Assembly (NCBI GenBank): GCA_973895155.1
Contig: OZ316897.1
Coordinates: 1,860,001 to 1,924,000 of the forward strand
Length of the DNA: 64,000 nucleotides
From: Marsupella aquatica
Lineage: Eukaryota; Marchantiophyta
Direction: 5' to 3'
Below, piece after piece: positions 46,865 through 57,671 of this stretch; position 1 is the stretch's first letter; each line of letters opens with the position of its first letter. A program made the translations under genes and the position numbers. The notes under the pieces were generated by a model. The model saw nothing but the letters and a program-made list of their open reading frames with translations, was not told the origin of the DNA and searched no databases.

Positions 46865-48779
46865 ATGCTTTTGCCAGTGGCTGTTTTAATTTCCCCTACC
46901 AAAAAAAATTCTCTATCTAGATTTCCCATACTTTGCTTATGCCTAGCCAGAGCACGTGATTGCAGCCAATTTCAGCAGATAACATTATTTTCTGAGAGAC
47001 TTTGTCTCATCAATTTTTTGCCAGGCTTGTCATGGGGACTAAAATTGCCTCCATTGTATGTTGTCATGTCCCTCCCATGCCTGCTAGCTATATAGTTTGG
47101 GTGGTCAATTTTTAGATTAGGTTACTTAGATGTTCTTGGAGTTACCATTGACACTAGAAGCAACTGTGTTGGGAACAGCTTCCTCTCATTCCTTCAGATG
47201 TTCTTGAATTCATCTACCAAAGCACTTTAGACAGCTCATCATACCATTTCAATGCACATATTTACTTTTCTGGTGTGCCATTCAACACATTGACTTTTGC
47301 TTGTATGTTTGTATTTAGTGATGATTGTGTACATGTCTACCGTTGATCACTGACATGTTTGGATGAACTGTGGCTCCTATACTATGTTTGAATTATTGTG
47401 ACCAACAATCCGAACAATTACTACTCTATTTTTTAATTAATTAAAATGTTTTCAATTTCCAGTTTATTTTGCACGGATGGGGGGAACCAGTGTCACCTGC
47501 TTATCAAACGATTTACACGACAAATACGTATTTCTTCCTACTAAAATCGTTTGTTATCGTATGACGGGAACATGGAGGGATGCTATTCAGATTCTATTGC
47601 ATGTAGGATGAGTATGTTTGATTCCGCTCTCGGAAGTGTAATTTTTTATCAAGTCTACCGACTAGCCTCTCTGCTTTTGATCAAGTCCCATGGACTACAC
47701 CACACACGCTCCTGCTGGTCGCTGGTGGAGTGTTGTCACCACCCCCCTACTCACATGGATGACCAATCCGTGCGAGGATTCCTTAGACACTTCTTTGGGA
47801 AAGAACACAATCGTGAACCAGAAAAGATAACATCACACCAAAACTTGAGGAATTAAACCAAATTCATATCTTTTGGCAAAACATCATAACACATTGAAAG
47901 GACAACTCGGGCTCCTGCCGTCTGGCCAACTCCTGCCTTAATGGGGCAAGTGCTACACCTCTACCTCACTACTCTACCTTGATTCCCTCTTCTGGCTATG
48001 AGATAACTTCCCTAAACCAACACTACATTGAGTTCCCCCTTGTAGCTTGCTACGGGGCTCCCCCCAAAATACTGAAAAAAACACACCAAAGCACCCCTCA
48101 CGGGGTCACCACGATGGCGGCTACCCTAGCGGCGCCGCTAAAAACCATTATCGAGAAATCCCTAACCTAAAACATGCAACACACACATGCTCCTAAAAAC
48201 CCTAATCTAACTACGGGACCGACGGTGCCTTCGACGGTGCCAAACAACAATCCGGAACCCGTACTCTCGGGAAAGTGAGGAGACACTCCCATGGTCGAAA
48301 CCTCAAATATTTCAAACTACTTCCCTGAGGGGAGCCTTAGACAGCCCTGCTCCTCCTAATCACGGATCCGTAAACGACACTCAAAATGGATCCCGAAAGG
48401 TCGAGATATGATCGTTTAAGTTTTTAAGGAACACCGTCCCCCTCCGTTTCATCCGTACAACACCAGGGGGCCCCGACTTTGAAAAACACAGATCACGGCC
48501 TCCGTAGGTGCTGCTACTTCCTCCTCCCCTTGGAAAGCCGGGACGTACGTACGGCCTCCAAACTCCCGTATTCTTAAAAAAAATGTGATCCACTGTATCT
48601 TCTCCATCTTAGCTCCGTTTTGGCCGTGTGACATGTCGTTGGATTCAGCTCAGCGAGCTCTTTCCAACAAGCCCGTAAACTCTTGATTTGAGATGGTCGA
48701 AAATCTGATGTTCGTACAACTAGGGTCTGTACACACATTGAAAGGAAACACAACAGGGAAAGGGTTTAGGGTTTAGGAA
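46865..48779. other. No gene recognised; telobox motifs
   Basis: A short block at about 47028-47135 (atgtccctcccatgcc.gctag.tat.tagtt) resembles 57325-57380. aaaccctaatct at about 48197 and gggtttagggtttagg at about 48763 are plant telobox-like motifs, seen in promoters and old repeats. No coding frame is supported. Confidence 0.45.
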
Positions 48780-48837
48780 TGGGTGGAAACCCCACAAGTG
48801 AGAATGGAGAAAAAGGGAAGGAAGAAAGTGTGAGGGC

Positions 48838-49020
48838 CCCTTCTACGGATGTGTCCTTTTACGGAGTGCCCCTTCTACGGAGTGCCCTTCTACGGAGTGC
48901 CCCTCTTCTTCTACGGAGTGGTTCTTCTATGGAGTGCCCTTCTACGGAGTGCCCCTCTTCTTCTGCGGAGTGCCTCTCCTACGGAGTGGTTCTTCTACAG
49001 AGTGCCCTTCTACAGAGTGG
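48838..49020. repeat. Minisatellite, 14-18-bp unit (ccttctacggagtg)
   Basis: About eleven units of cccttctacggagtg, several lengthened to cccctcttcttctacggagtg. All three plus frames stay open because the unit lacks stops; this is not evidence of a gene. Confidence 0.9.
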
Positions 49021-49989
49021 GGAAGGGAAAGAGAGCAAAAACCATGTGAGGACCACACAAAGGGTGAAGGGGAACACAAGTGTGGGAATCCCTTCCTTCT
49101 AAGGGCCCTCCCACCATCACTACTCCAAGATTGCCTAGTTTTACCGTTTTACGGGAATTGAGGTTTCTCAAGATGTCACTATTTGATACAGACCTAAACT
49201 CAACTAGGGAACCCAACTTTCGCATGGGGCTCATTTAGGGCTTCAAAATGAATCCAAACATGACCATGTTTGGAATAGTACTAGCGCAGCAAAGTCTGTT
49301 TCAATTTTCAATGTTTTCTATATTTTAGTCATTATTCCCGTTTTGCGCCTTATGTGGAGCCTCCGGCCAGCCCCCACCCCTCCGAGATGCCCACACAGTG
49401 CCTCCAAGTCCTTGGGATGCCTTGTGGCCTCCTTGTACCCCCTCAATGGTTCCCTTGTCATCCATCACCGCCCGACACCCCTCTCAACTTCGGTCTCCGG
49501 TTGTCGCATCCATTTATTAGAACTAACAAAAATAAAAAATTTGAAATACAAACACTTTTACTACACCTACTTGTCTTTCTACTTATGTACACAATTATAA
49601 GTCCTCACTAAGTTACTACCAGGTTTGGGGCCTTGTCACAACCAAGTGGCCTAAGAGGCATGTCAGAGAGGCCACAAAGAAATGATGAGTAGCAAGGACA
49701 CAAGAACCACTGATAAGTAGAGCAGTCCTACAAACAAGAACAATATCAAAACAAATCTCATCACTTGGCCACTCAGTCGCAAAGCCTCACCCATCAGCAA
49801 AATGCCCACTCTCAACCAGTAGCATGCTTTAGAGAGAATAGAAGCCAACCTAGCTTTCCAACAACATTTAATGTTCAGTTCAATCATGCCAACTAGCTAG
49901 CAGGGCCATTCAGCCACAAACCATAGTTGCCAAAATCATATAACAATTCATTCAAATAACGAAATGCATGAGATGACTTTAGTGCTCAA
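49021..49989. other. No gene recognised
   Basis: C-rich around 49350-49500; no supported feature. The minus frame at 49663-49887 is hydrophobic but unremarkable. Confidence 0.5.
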
Positions 49990-50600
49990 CTAAACCGTAA
50001 ATAACCAAATTGAATCAGCCAGAATCTTTCTGCTTCTAGCACCTCTTTTACAATGTGTAAGTCTTGCATGCCAAGTTTCTCGTACCGTTGTTGCTCCAAC
50101 AACAACTAAGTGACCTAAATTGTCTGCAAATACTAAGCTCTGATTAAAGACTTGTCTCCTTTTATCATGGTTAAAGGTCTGTCCATTCCTAGCAAACCAA
50201 ATGCTCCAAAGTATCTGGCACACGATGATCAATCTAAGGGTCTGAAATTGTCTCATTCTCTGGGGTTGTAGTACTCTGACCAATGAGAAGTCTACCGGGC
50301 TAATCTCTCTATCCAGCCAACAAGTCCCCTCTCTTCAACATAATTTAGCATGTCGTAAGCTCTACTATTTATCACACTGAAGTACTTACTTGTTATATCC
50401 TCTTTCGCTTGATGCCATTATCTGGCCACAGAGTCAAAACTTTTGCCTCTAAATGTCAAATTCTGGATGCGAGAGAATACTGACCAACACACATTGGCAT
50501 GTCTCAACTGCAATCCATGCAACCAACCTAGTTGGGGCACTAAGTCAATCCATGCTGCAGCAGTGTATCACATACCTTTTGAAGACCCATCCTCCCCCCA
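49990..50600 (-). pseudogene. LINE-type reverse transcriptase C-terminal remnant
   Basis: The minus-strand frame 50283-49990 contains VCQILWSIWFARNGQTFNHD. It resembles the zf-RVT tail of plant LINE (L1-type) polyproteins, where an I-W-x-x-R-N motif is typical. Upstream minus sequence (about 50560-50300) gives protein-like pieces in shifting frames (LHGLQLRHANVCWSVFSRIQ, DITSKYFSVINSRAYDMLNY). No catalytic core (YADD) was found. It is a fragment, called on a short motif only. Confidence 0.45.
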
Positions 50601-50845
50601 ATCCTTACCATTGTTTGTCCACTGAACGCACTCAGTCACAACAAATGGTTCTATGTATATTTGCGCATTGTGTACAATGTCCTTGAATACAACTGTCTAT
50701 TCTGAGTGCAGGTTTCCTTGAAGAAAAACAATAACATAATCATTCATGTATGTGGCACTATGGAAATAATTTCTTATCTCCCTAACTGCCCTTCATGGTA
50801 CCGATCCTACCTTAAAATATTTGTGAATAGACAATCATTTCAAGC

Positions 50846-51590
50846 ACGTTGTACACAATCCACAAATGGACATAGACCATTTGTCTGCAATATTTTCATC
50901 CCGGTCATTTCCTAATAATAAGAAACACACTTGCACACACACAATGCTCTCTGTGCAAAGTGCAACCTCAAAAATTCTCAGGTAGAAATGAGACATCTAT
51001 GGGAGACATGTCCTATCGATGGTTTGTGAGGCAGTGCTGAGCTCCCGCTATTCGGGCCACATCATTCAAACTGAAACAAGGACCATATGATCCTAATGAT
51101 ATGCACATCATCGATCAGCAGCGACGTAGGTGCAAGAGAAGGAGATGGAAGATACCATAACTCACAAACAAATGATGTAGCAGAAATTCAGAGAAGATGC
51201 AAAGATAAGGAAAGTACTTCCCACTGTTGCAAAGCTCGTTTGCCCCTTGAGGGACCTCAATTGATGCGGCATGGCTCTTGCACTGCCCTCTCCCCCGTTA
51301 GACCAATTTGTCGACTGTAAGATGCAAATGCCGATGCTTTTAGGCAGCATTTTGCCTTCAAGCGACTCAAACAATGGCCAAAGCGGCCTTGTGAGATAGA
51401 AGACGGGCATGGACCAAAGCTATCCAACCTAACCTTGCAAAAATTCAAACCACACTTGCCTGGCTCCAAATCTCAAATTCTCAATGCAGGGCAATGAAGA
51501 GCAAGTACGCATGATCAGCGGAATTCTCTGCAATGGAGAATTCGATGAAGAGAGTGACTGAGTGTGTTGGAAAAGTGATGAGAAGAACAT
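50846..51590. repeat. Direct duplication, copy A
   Basis: Matches 55187-56105 over nearly its full length in the same orientation. Shared blocks include catagaccatttgt, atattttcatcccggtcatt, gaaatgagacatct, gaccatatgatcct and aatggagaatt. The copy is the more decayed: a base lost in catcattcaaac breaks the frame that copy B keeps. Confidence 0.9.
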
Positions 51591-51699
51591 TTAATGCTTT
51601 GTCTTTTGTGTTTACTTCATTATTATTTTTTAATTCACTTTGTTTGTCTTTAGCTACATATATTTAATACTTGCTCTTTTAAGTTCAACCTAATGTGAC

Positions 51700-52523
51700 A
51701 CCGCGCGTTAAATCTACATCGCGTTAATGCTCCCTGATCATCCTGGGGCCCCGTACACTGCCCGTCCCAATCCCCGATGTTGCTGCCCACTCCGGCCCGA
51801 GTTTGCCAGAACATAAACTAATACTCTATCATTTTTTCACCCGCTCCGGTCCAATTAACATTGTGCCATTGACTTTAGGTTTATGTTTTGGCACCCTTCA
51901 CCTTTTGTCGCTCGCTCCGGGCCTATCAACTTTGTGCCATCAACTTCTTCCTTGTGGAGTTGTGGTTTATGTTCTAGCAACATTTTGTCCAACAAAGTCA
52001 TGCCCCGCTAGGGAGTCGTGCTTGCTTCGTAACAAAGTCTAAGTGTTGAAGTACAGCCTAGTACTTTGGTTAGGAATCATGATTGATAGAGTCTTGGTCG
52101 CTGTTCTGCCAAATGTTTTTTCTCTATGGAGTTGTGGTTCATGTTTTGGCAACATTTCTTTCCAATGGAGTCATCTTTGTTTCATAATAGAGTCTAAGTG
52201 TTCAGGGAGTACTTTGGATAAGAGTCATGACTAATGATAGAGTATTGGTTTATGGTATGGCAAACTTGGGCCGAAGCAAGCAACAACAATGGGGACTTGG
52301 GCCGGAGCGGGCGAAAGCAAGTGAAGGGTGCCAGAACATAAACTCAAAGTCGATGGCACAAAGTTGTTCGAGCCGAAACAGGTGACAAAATGGTAGAGTA
52401 TTAGTTTATGTTCTGGCAAACTCGGGCCGGAGTGGGCAGCAACATCGGGGACTGGGACGGGCAGTGTACGGGGTCCCAAGAAGATCGGGGAGCATTAATG
52501 CGGTGTAGATTTAACGCACGGTT
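51700..52523. mobile_element. Large foldback element with ~210-bp inverted ends
   Basis: The left arm (51700 to about 51915) and right arm (about 52315-52523) are reverse complements. They start accg(c/t)gcgttaaatctaca and continue through ccccgtacactgcccgtccca, gatgttgctgcccactccgg and tttgccagaacataaactaa. The middle repeats shorter versions of the same modules (gttctggcaac, aagtctaagtg). No coding frame and no certain target duplication. A related gcgttaaatttaca end occurs near 38365. Confidence 0.85.
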
Positions 52524-52598
52524 AATGCGACCAAACCCCATTTGGTCACGGCCCTGGTCCAATAGAATTTAGAGTTTTACAAGAATTCTTTACCCATC

Positions 52599-53520
52599 GC
52601 TTTTGTGTGAGTCTGTGGCCTTCGGAATTGTTATGAGAAGCAGCAGTGCCTCCTCCGACTCGTACTCTTCTAGGGGGCCGGACGAAGAGAAACGAGTCAG
52701 CGCGTGGAGTTCGTTGTCGACGAGACCACACAGAGCGAGACAGAGGGAGGACCAGAGGACGGAGAGCAGAGGCAGAGGAGAGGAGAGGCAGAGGAGAGCA
52801 GGACGAGGCGAGAAATAGTTGTCCCAAGTCTTCTTTCGGGAAATCGAGGATTGGCATTTTGTCGGAAAGGTATCGCGAGAGCACCCCGAGCATGGACTCC
52901 TCCACTGATGCTGCTGATGCTGTCCGCGGTGCCCCTTGTTTGCTGCTGCGGCTGCTGCCATCATCACCGTCTCGCTTGGTTCCCTCCCTCGTGAGTCCTC
53001 GGATTGCTGCCCCGCACTGGCGCAAAGCTTGAATGCCGGATTGCCGTGCTCTCGCTGCATTCAAAATCTCTCCGCCTCGCTCACTTCGGTGAAAACTAAT
53101 TCTGAGCTCCTCGTGTGCGCGAAAAGGAGAGAGGGAGGGTGGGAGAAGACGACGCTGCGAGGCGGATTTGGGTCGTGGGACGGGACACTGGAGCAACCGC
53201 CATTGGTGTGCGCTGCGTCCCGCTTTTGGGTTTCTTGCTCACTTGTGTGCACTGCACGGAGGCTGGTGGCGGTGGTTGTGTGGTGGTCGTCCACCTCTGC
53301 GCGCATCCGTTTCTCTTGCTTTTCTTGCGACGCATGGAGAGTGGTCCGGCGTATTTCCTTGCACTCTGCTCTGCTCAGTTGGGTATGGTTGCTCTCCTTC
53401 GATCATCGTACCGATCATTTCACCGATTATTGCGTAGTGTGATTCGACCGATTTTACCGATTGCTTTTGTGTGAGTCCGTCGCCTTCGGAATTGTTATGA
53501 GGAGCAGCAGTGCCTCCTCC
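52599..53520. repeat. 58-bp direct repeat, copies 864 bp apart
   Basis: 52599-52656 and 53463-53520 are identical at 55 of 58 positions (gcttttgtgtgagtc.gt.gccttcggaattgttatga...). They bracket a GC/AG-rich segment that ends about 460 bp upstream of the DnaJ-like start codon. They may be ends of an insertion or a promoter duplication. Confidence 0.85.
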
Positions 53521-53981
53521 TCCTCAGGCGTCGGTTTTACTCCCGGGTGAGAAGAGAGACAGAACTAACGGACTACGTCAGCTACATTGTCATTTTGAGT
53601 TATCTATAGCTCGATCTTTGTGAGCGGAAGGAAGGGAAGTTGCGGAGTGGTCAGATTTTTGAGAGCGAAGGAGCTGAAGAGAGGGAGAGAATTGCGGCAT
53701 TGTGTTCTTAATCGTCAGGGCAATTCTTTCGAGACTTCTGAAACGCAGAGGCTGCGGAGTAGTCAACGTGGACGGTACTGCTGAGATAGGAGTTTAGCCA
53801 CAGTGAAGCAAACAGTCAGCCGTGGAGAGGGGAAGGGCCCTTGCAGGTGGTGGTGTTCCGTGGATTTATGATTGTGTAGTCTAACATATTCTGGAAATAC
53901 GCATCCTTCAGAGAGAAGGAGACTGGACTTAGGACTGGTTGCGGACAGGCAGCCCAATCGCCGAACGATTCGTCGTCCGAG
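52657..53981 (+). promoter_or_regulatory. Probable promoter/5' leader of the DnaJ-like gene
   Basis: GC- and purine-rich DNA without credible coding frames; the many overlapping open frames at 52546-53474 on both strands reflect GC bias. Plant 5' leaders with GAGA/CTCT tracts look like this. The transcription start and any leader intron are unknown. Confidence 0.4.
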
Positions 53982-54933
53982 ATGTCAGGAGCAATTGCAA
54001 CCTCGCTTCCCGTGACGAGGGGCCTCCAAGGTCATCGTGTCCCTTTCCCGAATTTCTCTCGCTCATCCAACAACAGGGGCCCAAGCAGAGTGTTCCTTCC
54101 TGTTACTGATGAAATTCGCTGCAGACACAATCCGGCAATCTCGACTGGATGGAATGTGGTGAAAAGTTCAAGTATTCTTGAAGACACGACTGCCGGTCGG
54201 GCTCCGTCGGCCTCTCCTACTCCGAAGTAAGTGCGTTTCTTGGAATCCTTGGGATTTCTACTTCTCCCAGAATTCCTTAAAGGATGACACTACACGAACG
54301 AAAATTAAAGTAGCAGGCTAGGCTGATGATGAATCCAGCTGCTGCACGGGGTTTTTTCAGGGCATTGTGATGGCGTTTGTTCTTACCACAAGAATAGGAA
54401 AAATCTAAGGGCCAAAGGAACTCAATTGGGTTGTGTGATTCTCTCTTCAGTGGACTGCAGTTTACCGGGGAGCCTACGACTCCTTGTGATAGCTGCAATG
54501 GCAGGGGCTGGTTAGTTTGCGACTTTTGCGAGGGGCAAAAGGTCAACGTTCAAGCCAAGAACAACCGCATTTATCGTCGATGTCCTTCTTGTAGAACTGT
54601 AAGTTTCTTGGATAATTTGTCCCTATCATCCTGTGAAAAAAAGGTCCACATTGGCATCATTTCGTATTTCACTCTAATACTGATGTCAGGGAGTTCCCAC
54701 TAATTGCTTACTCCAGGTTCGTAGTTGCAGATTTGTTTCGTTGGTACTGGTTACTTCAGGCGAGTTGGTTGCAAAAATGTTTATTTTGGTTATAATCACA
54801 TCTCATCAATCATGTGTACATTTGTTTCTTGTTGGCATTTGTGCGACAGGCAGGGGTAGTGATCTGCCCTCGATGTAAAGTATTTAGATGTGTTTCATAT
54901 CCAGATGAGAAAGATACAGGTACGGAACTTTAG
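53982..54933 (+). CDS. Plastid-type DnaJ cysteine-rich zinc-finger protein
   Basis: Three exons keep frame: 53982-54226, 54451-54598, 54850-54933 (TAG), 158 residues. About residues 1-80 are Ser/Arg-rich with few acids (MSGAIATSLPVTRGLQGHRV), like a chloroplast transit peptide. The mature part has four CxxC pairs: CDSCNGRGWLVCDFCEG, YRRCPSC, then VICPRCKVFRCVSYPD. This is the DnaJ-type zinc-finger pattern without a J domain, as in small plant 'chaperone DnaJ-related' and BSD2/LQY1-like proteins. Such proteins assist folding or thiol chemistry of plastid proteins; the exact member is not certain. The start is the first ATG after the leader and gives the targeting peptide. Direct-repeat copies A and B flank the gene. 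Confidence 0.85.
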
Positions 54934-55186
54934 CTCCTATAAGAGTGGGTTACAGACCAGGTCATTGGATGACAGAAGCGAACTATTCTACGTTGCGTGG
55001 GCATGCCAATCCTACCTGTTGAACGAATTCGTATCAGCACAAATGTTTTTAAGGCAGGATCAGTGCCATGATGAAGGGCAGCTAACGAGATAAGAAATTC
55101 TTCCCATCGTGCTACATGAGCGATTCTGTCGTTGTTTTTGTTCACGCAAACCTGCACTCGGATCCTGAATAGACAGTTGTATTCAA
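54934..55186 (+). other. Presumed 3' UTR and spacer
   Basis: Sequence between the DnaJ-like stop and duplication copy B. No feature is seen. Confidence 0.4.
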
Positions 55187-56105
55187 GGACGTTGCGCAGA
55201 CGTACATAGACCATTTGTTTGCAATACTTTCATTTGCAATATTTTCATCCCGGTCATTTACTAATAATAAGAACACACCCACACACACCCACACCCACAC
55301 AATGCGGACCAAAGATGAAACTTTTATGCTCTCTGCGGAATGCAACCTCACACCCATACACACAATGCGGACCAAAGATGAAACTTTTATGCTGTGTGCG
55401 GAATGCAACCTCGAAAATTCTCAGCTAGAAATGAGACATCTGCGGGAGACACGTCCTATCCGTGGTATGTGAGGCAATGCTCAGCTTCCGCTATTTGGGC
55501 CACACCATCATTTCAAACTGAACCGAGGACCATATGATCCTACTGATACGGAGATCATCAGCGACGTAGGTGCAGAAGGAGATGGAAGATACCATGACTC
55601 ACAAATAGGTACACCATATGATCCTACCGATACGGAGATCATCAGCGACGTAGGTGCAGAAGAAGGAGATGGAAGATACCATAACTCACAAATAGGAACT
55701 GTAGCAGAATTTCAGAGAAGATGCAAAGATTAGGATAGTACTTCCCTCCATTGCAAAGCTCGTTTGCCACTCGAGGGACCTCAATTACACCGCCTGGCTC
55801 TCAAACTGCCCTCTCCCACTCTGAGACCAATTTTGTCGAATGGCAGATGCTGATGGTTTTGGGCAGTATTTTGACTTCAAGCGACTCGAACAATGGGCGA
55901 AGTGCCCTTGTGAGATAGAATACTGGCATGGATCAAAGCTGTCCAACTTAATCTTGCAAAAATTTGAACCGCGTTTGCCCGGCGCCAAATCGAAATTCTC
56001 AACGTAGAGCAGTGAAGAGCAGAAGTCCACATAATCAGTGGCATTCTCTTCAATGGAGAATTAAGAGAGTGACTGAGTGCGTTTGAACTCTGCGAGGAAG
56101 TGAAG
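55187..56105 (+). repeat. Direct duplication, copy B, with internal tandem duplications and open frames
   Basis: Second copy of the 50846-51590 unit, lengthened by two internal tandem duplications. One is about 63 bp (acacaatgcggaccaaagatgaaac, at about 55299 and 55362); the other is about 80 bp (ccatatgatccta.cgatacgg, at about 55531 and 55613). An open frame follows an acceptor-like atgctcag at 55482: LPLFGPHHHFKLNRGPYDPT, then two copies of DTEIISDVGAE, GDGRYH and a stop at 55731. A second open piece (MRTKDETFMLCAECNLENSQ) precedes it. No family recognised. CA-rich simple sequence lies at 55275-55300. Confidence 0.8.
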
Positions 56106-57671
56106 AAACAAAGTGATCACAGGATGAACAATGAATGTACAGAGAATGAGATTTGCACGTCATTGGGGAAGAGACACCATAGCTAAAGGCTCCTCGCCTT
56201 GTTGCTGTCAATGCTTCGTGTACTTCCAGCCTTTCAATTAATTTGTCACTTTGTAATCTGAGGGCAAAAAGTACTCCCTATTCCGGTAGGGGAGCAATAT
56301 GAATGTATGATGACTCCGGCACGGATAGTTTGGTGGGACCGAGCTGTCTAGCGTACGGGGCCAAACTAGGGCGGCAACAAAGCAGCGGGGAGTGAAGCTT
56401 TGCTTTGTTTTGCATGGCACCGGCTGGCCGCCAAAGTAGCCGGACTTCCAGCTGAAGTGCGCCAGCTTAGCCGAAGAGCAATCGGTGTGGGACCTGCTGC
56501 CCCGTCCGGCAGTTTACTGCCCTCAAATCCCCTCTGATATGCTGTCCCCCAAAATATGATTTACTTGTGGTGCACTCTGGCAAGGAGTTAGTGACTTTTC
56601 AAGATGGATTGATGAAAGTTAGTGACTTTTCAAGATGGAGTGATGAACAGAATTGTTTGATGGTAAAAATTAGTTAGATTGAACATCTCTGAAAACAATT
56701 AGTCACTTTTAGCTATAACTGCTAGTGTAGGTTTTGTGTCCCTTTACGCAGTACCTCACTTAAGCATAGACTCCATAAGCCAAAGTTTAATGGTCAAATT
56801 TAAATACAGGGAGATCTAATTGTTAAAGAAGAATTCAAGAACATTAGATTAATTTTATTCCTAGCATACAGGCTTACAATTGCACACTGGAAAAATAAAT
56901 GTATTTTCAAATATCCATGTATTTCCAGATGTCCATGTATTTCAGCCAGGATTCTAACAATTTTGTATGGAGGGCAGTGGCAATCAAGAGGCACTTTGTG
57001 TGATGACAAGTCCAGCATTTTGTGTAAGGCTTCCTAGTGTGGAGAGAGCAAGATCAAGGTAGAGATCATGAGCTACTTTCTCCCGCATGGTTTTACATGA
57101 GAGCATGAAGGCTCAGCACCATCAACTGAGTCTCTCATGTGAATTTGAAATGATTTGAGGATGCAACACTTACTTTGTTCACTCCACCATGACTTCTTCA
57201 CTTGTTTAGTTGAATGGTAGACCTTGAGATTGTGACACATCAGCAAGATGGGGGGTCATTTAAGCAATTGGGTGACAATTTTAGTGAAGCCAAGTGTCAT
57301 GCCGAGGGACAGTGCCTCTTATGCACATCGGCATGTCCCTCTCATGCCCGCTAGGTATGTAGTTAGGGCTAGTGTACTACCTGAGTTAGCGACATGTTCT
57401 TGTAGCAAGTCTGGGCCGTTCTTGAAGCAAATGTGCTTGTTAGTGTGACGCCAGGACTTTGCTTGCTTAGGGTATGTCTTTCTTTGTTGGTTTTTAGTTC
57501 TTCTTGAATCGCTGTTGACAGAGCTCAGACAGTGCTCGTCGATTCCGTACACAGGATTCACACAATGATTCGTTAGATGCTCCTGGCTGATCTTGGCATC
57601 CTGTCGGTTTTCGATTCGATTTCAGTACGATTGTTTCTCTTACGCCTTTTATTCAAGAAGAACTGAAATCG
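56106..57671. other. No gene recognised; short tandem repeat
   Basis: gttagtgacttttcaagatgga.tgatgaa occurs twice at 56588-56647, and tccatgtatttc.a occurs twice at about 56911-56943. 57325-57380 resembles 47028-47135. The retroelement fragment begins abruptly near 57640. Confidence 0.5.

Noticed and set aside
48763-48778. Interstitial telomere
   Set aside because: Only about two TTTAGGG-like units; a telobox or chance.
48779-49161. Overlapping plus frames with YGVP/ECP repeats
   Set aside because: All three frames stay open across a 14-18-bp minisatellite; a composition effect.
52546-53474. Many overlapping long frames on both strands
   Set aside because: GC-rich leader or promoter DNA lowers stop frequency; none has a domain or splice support.
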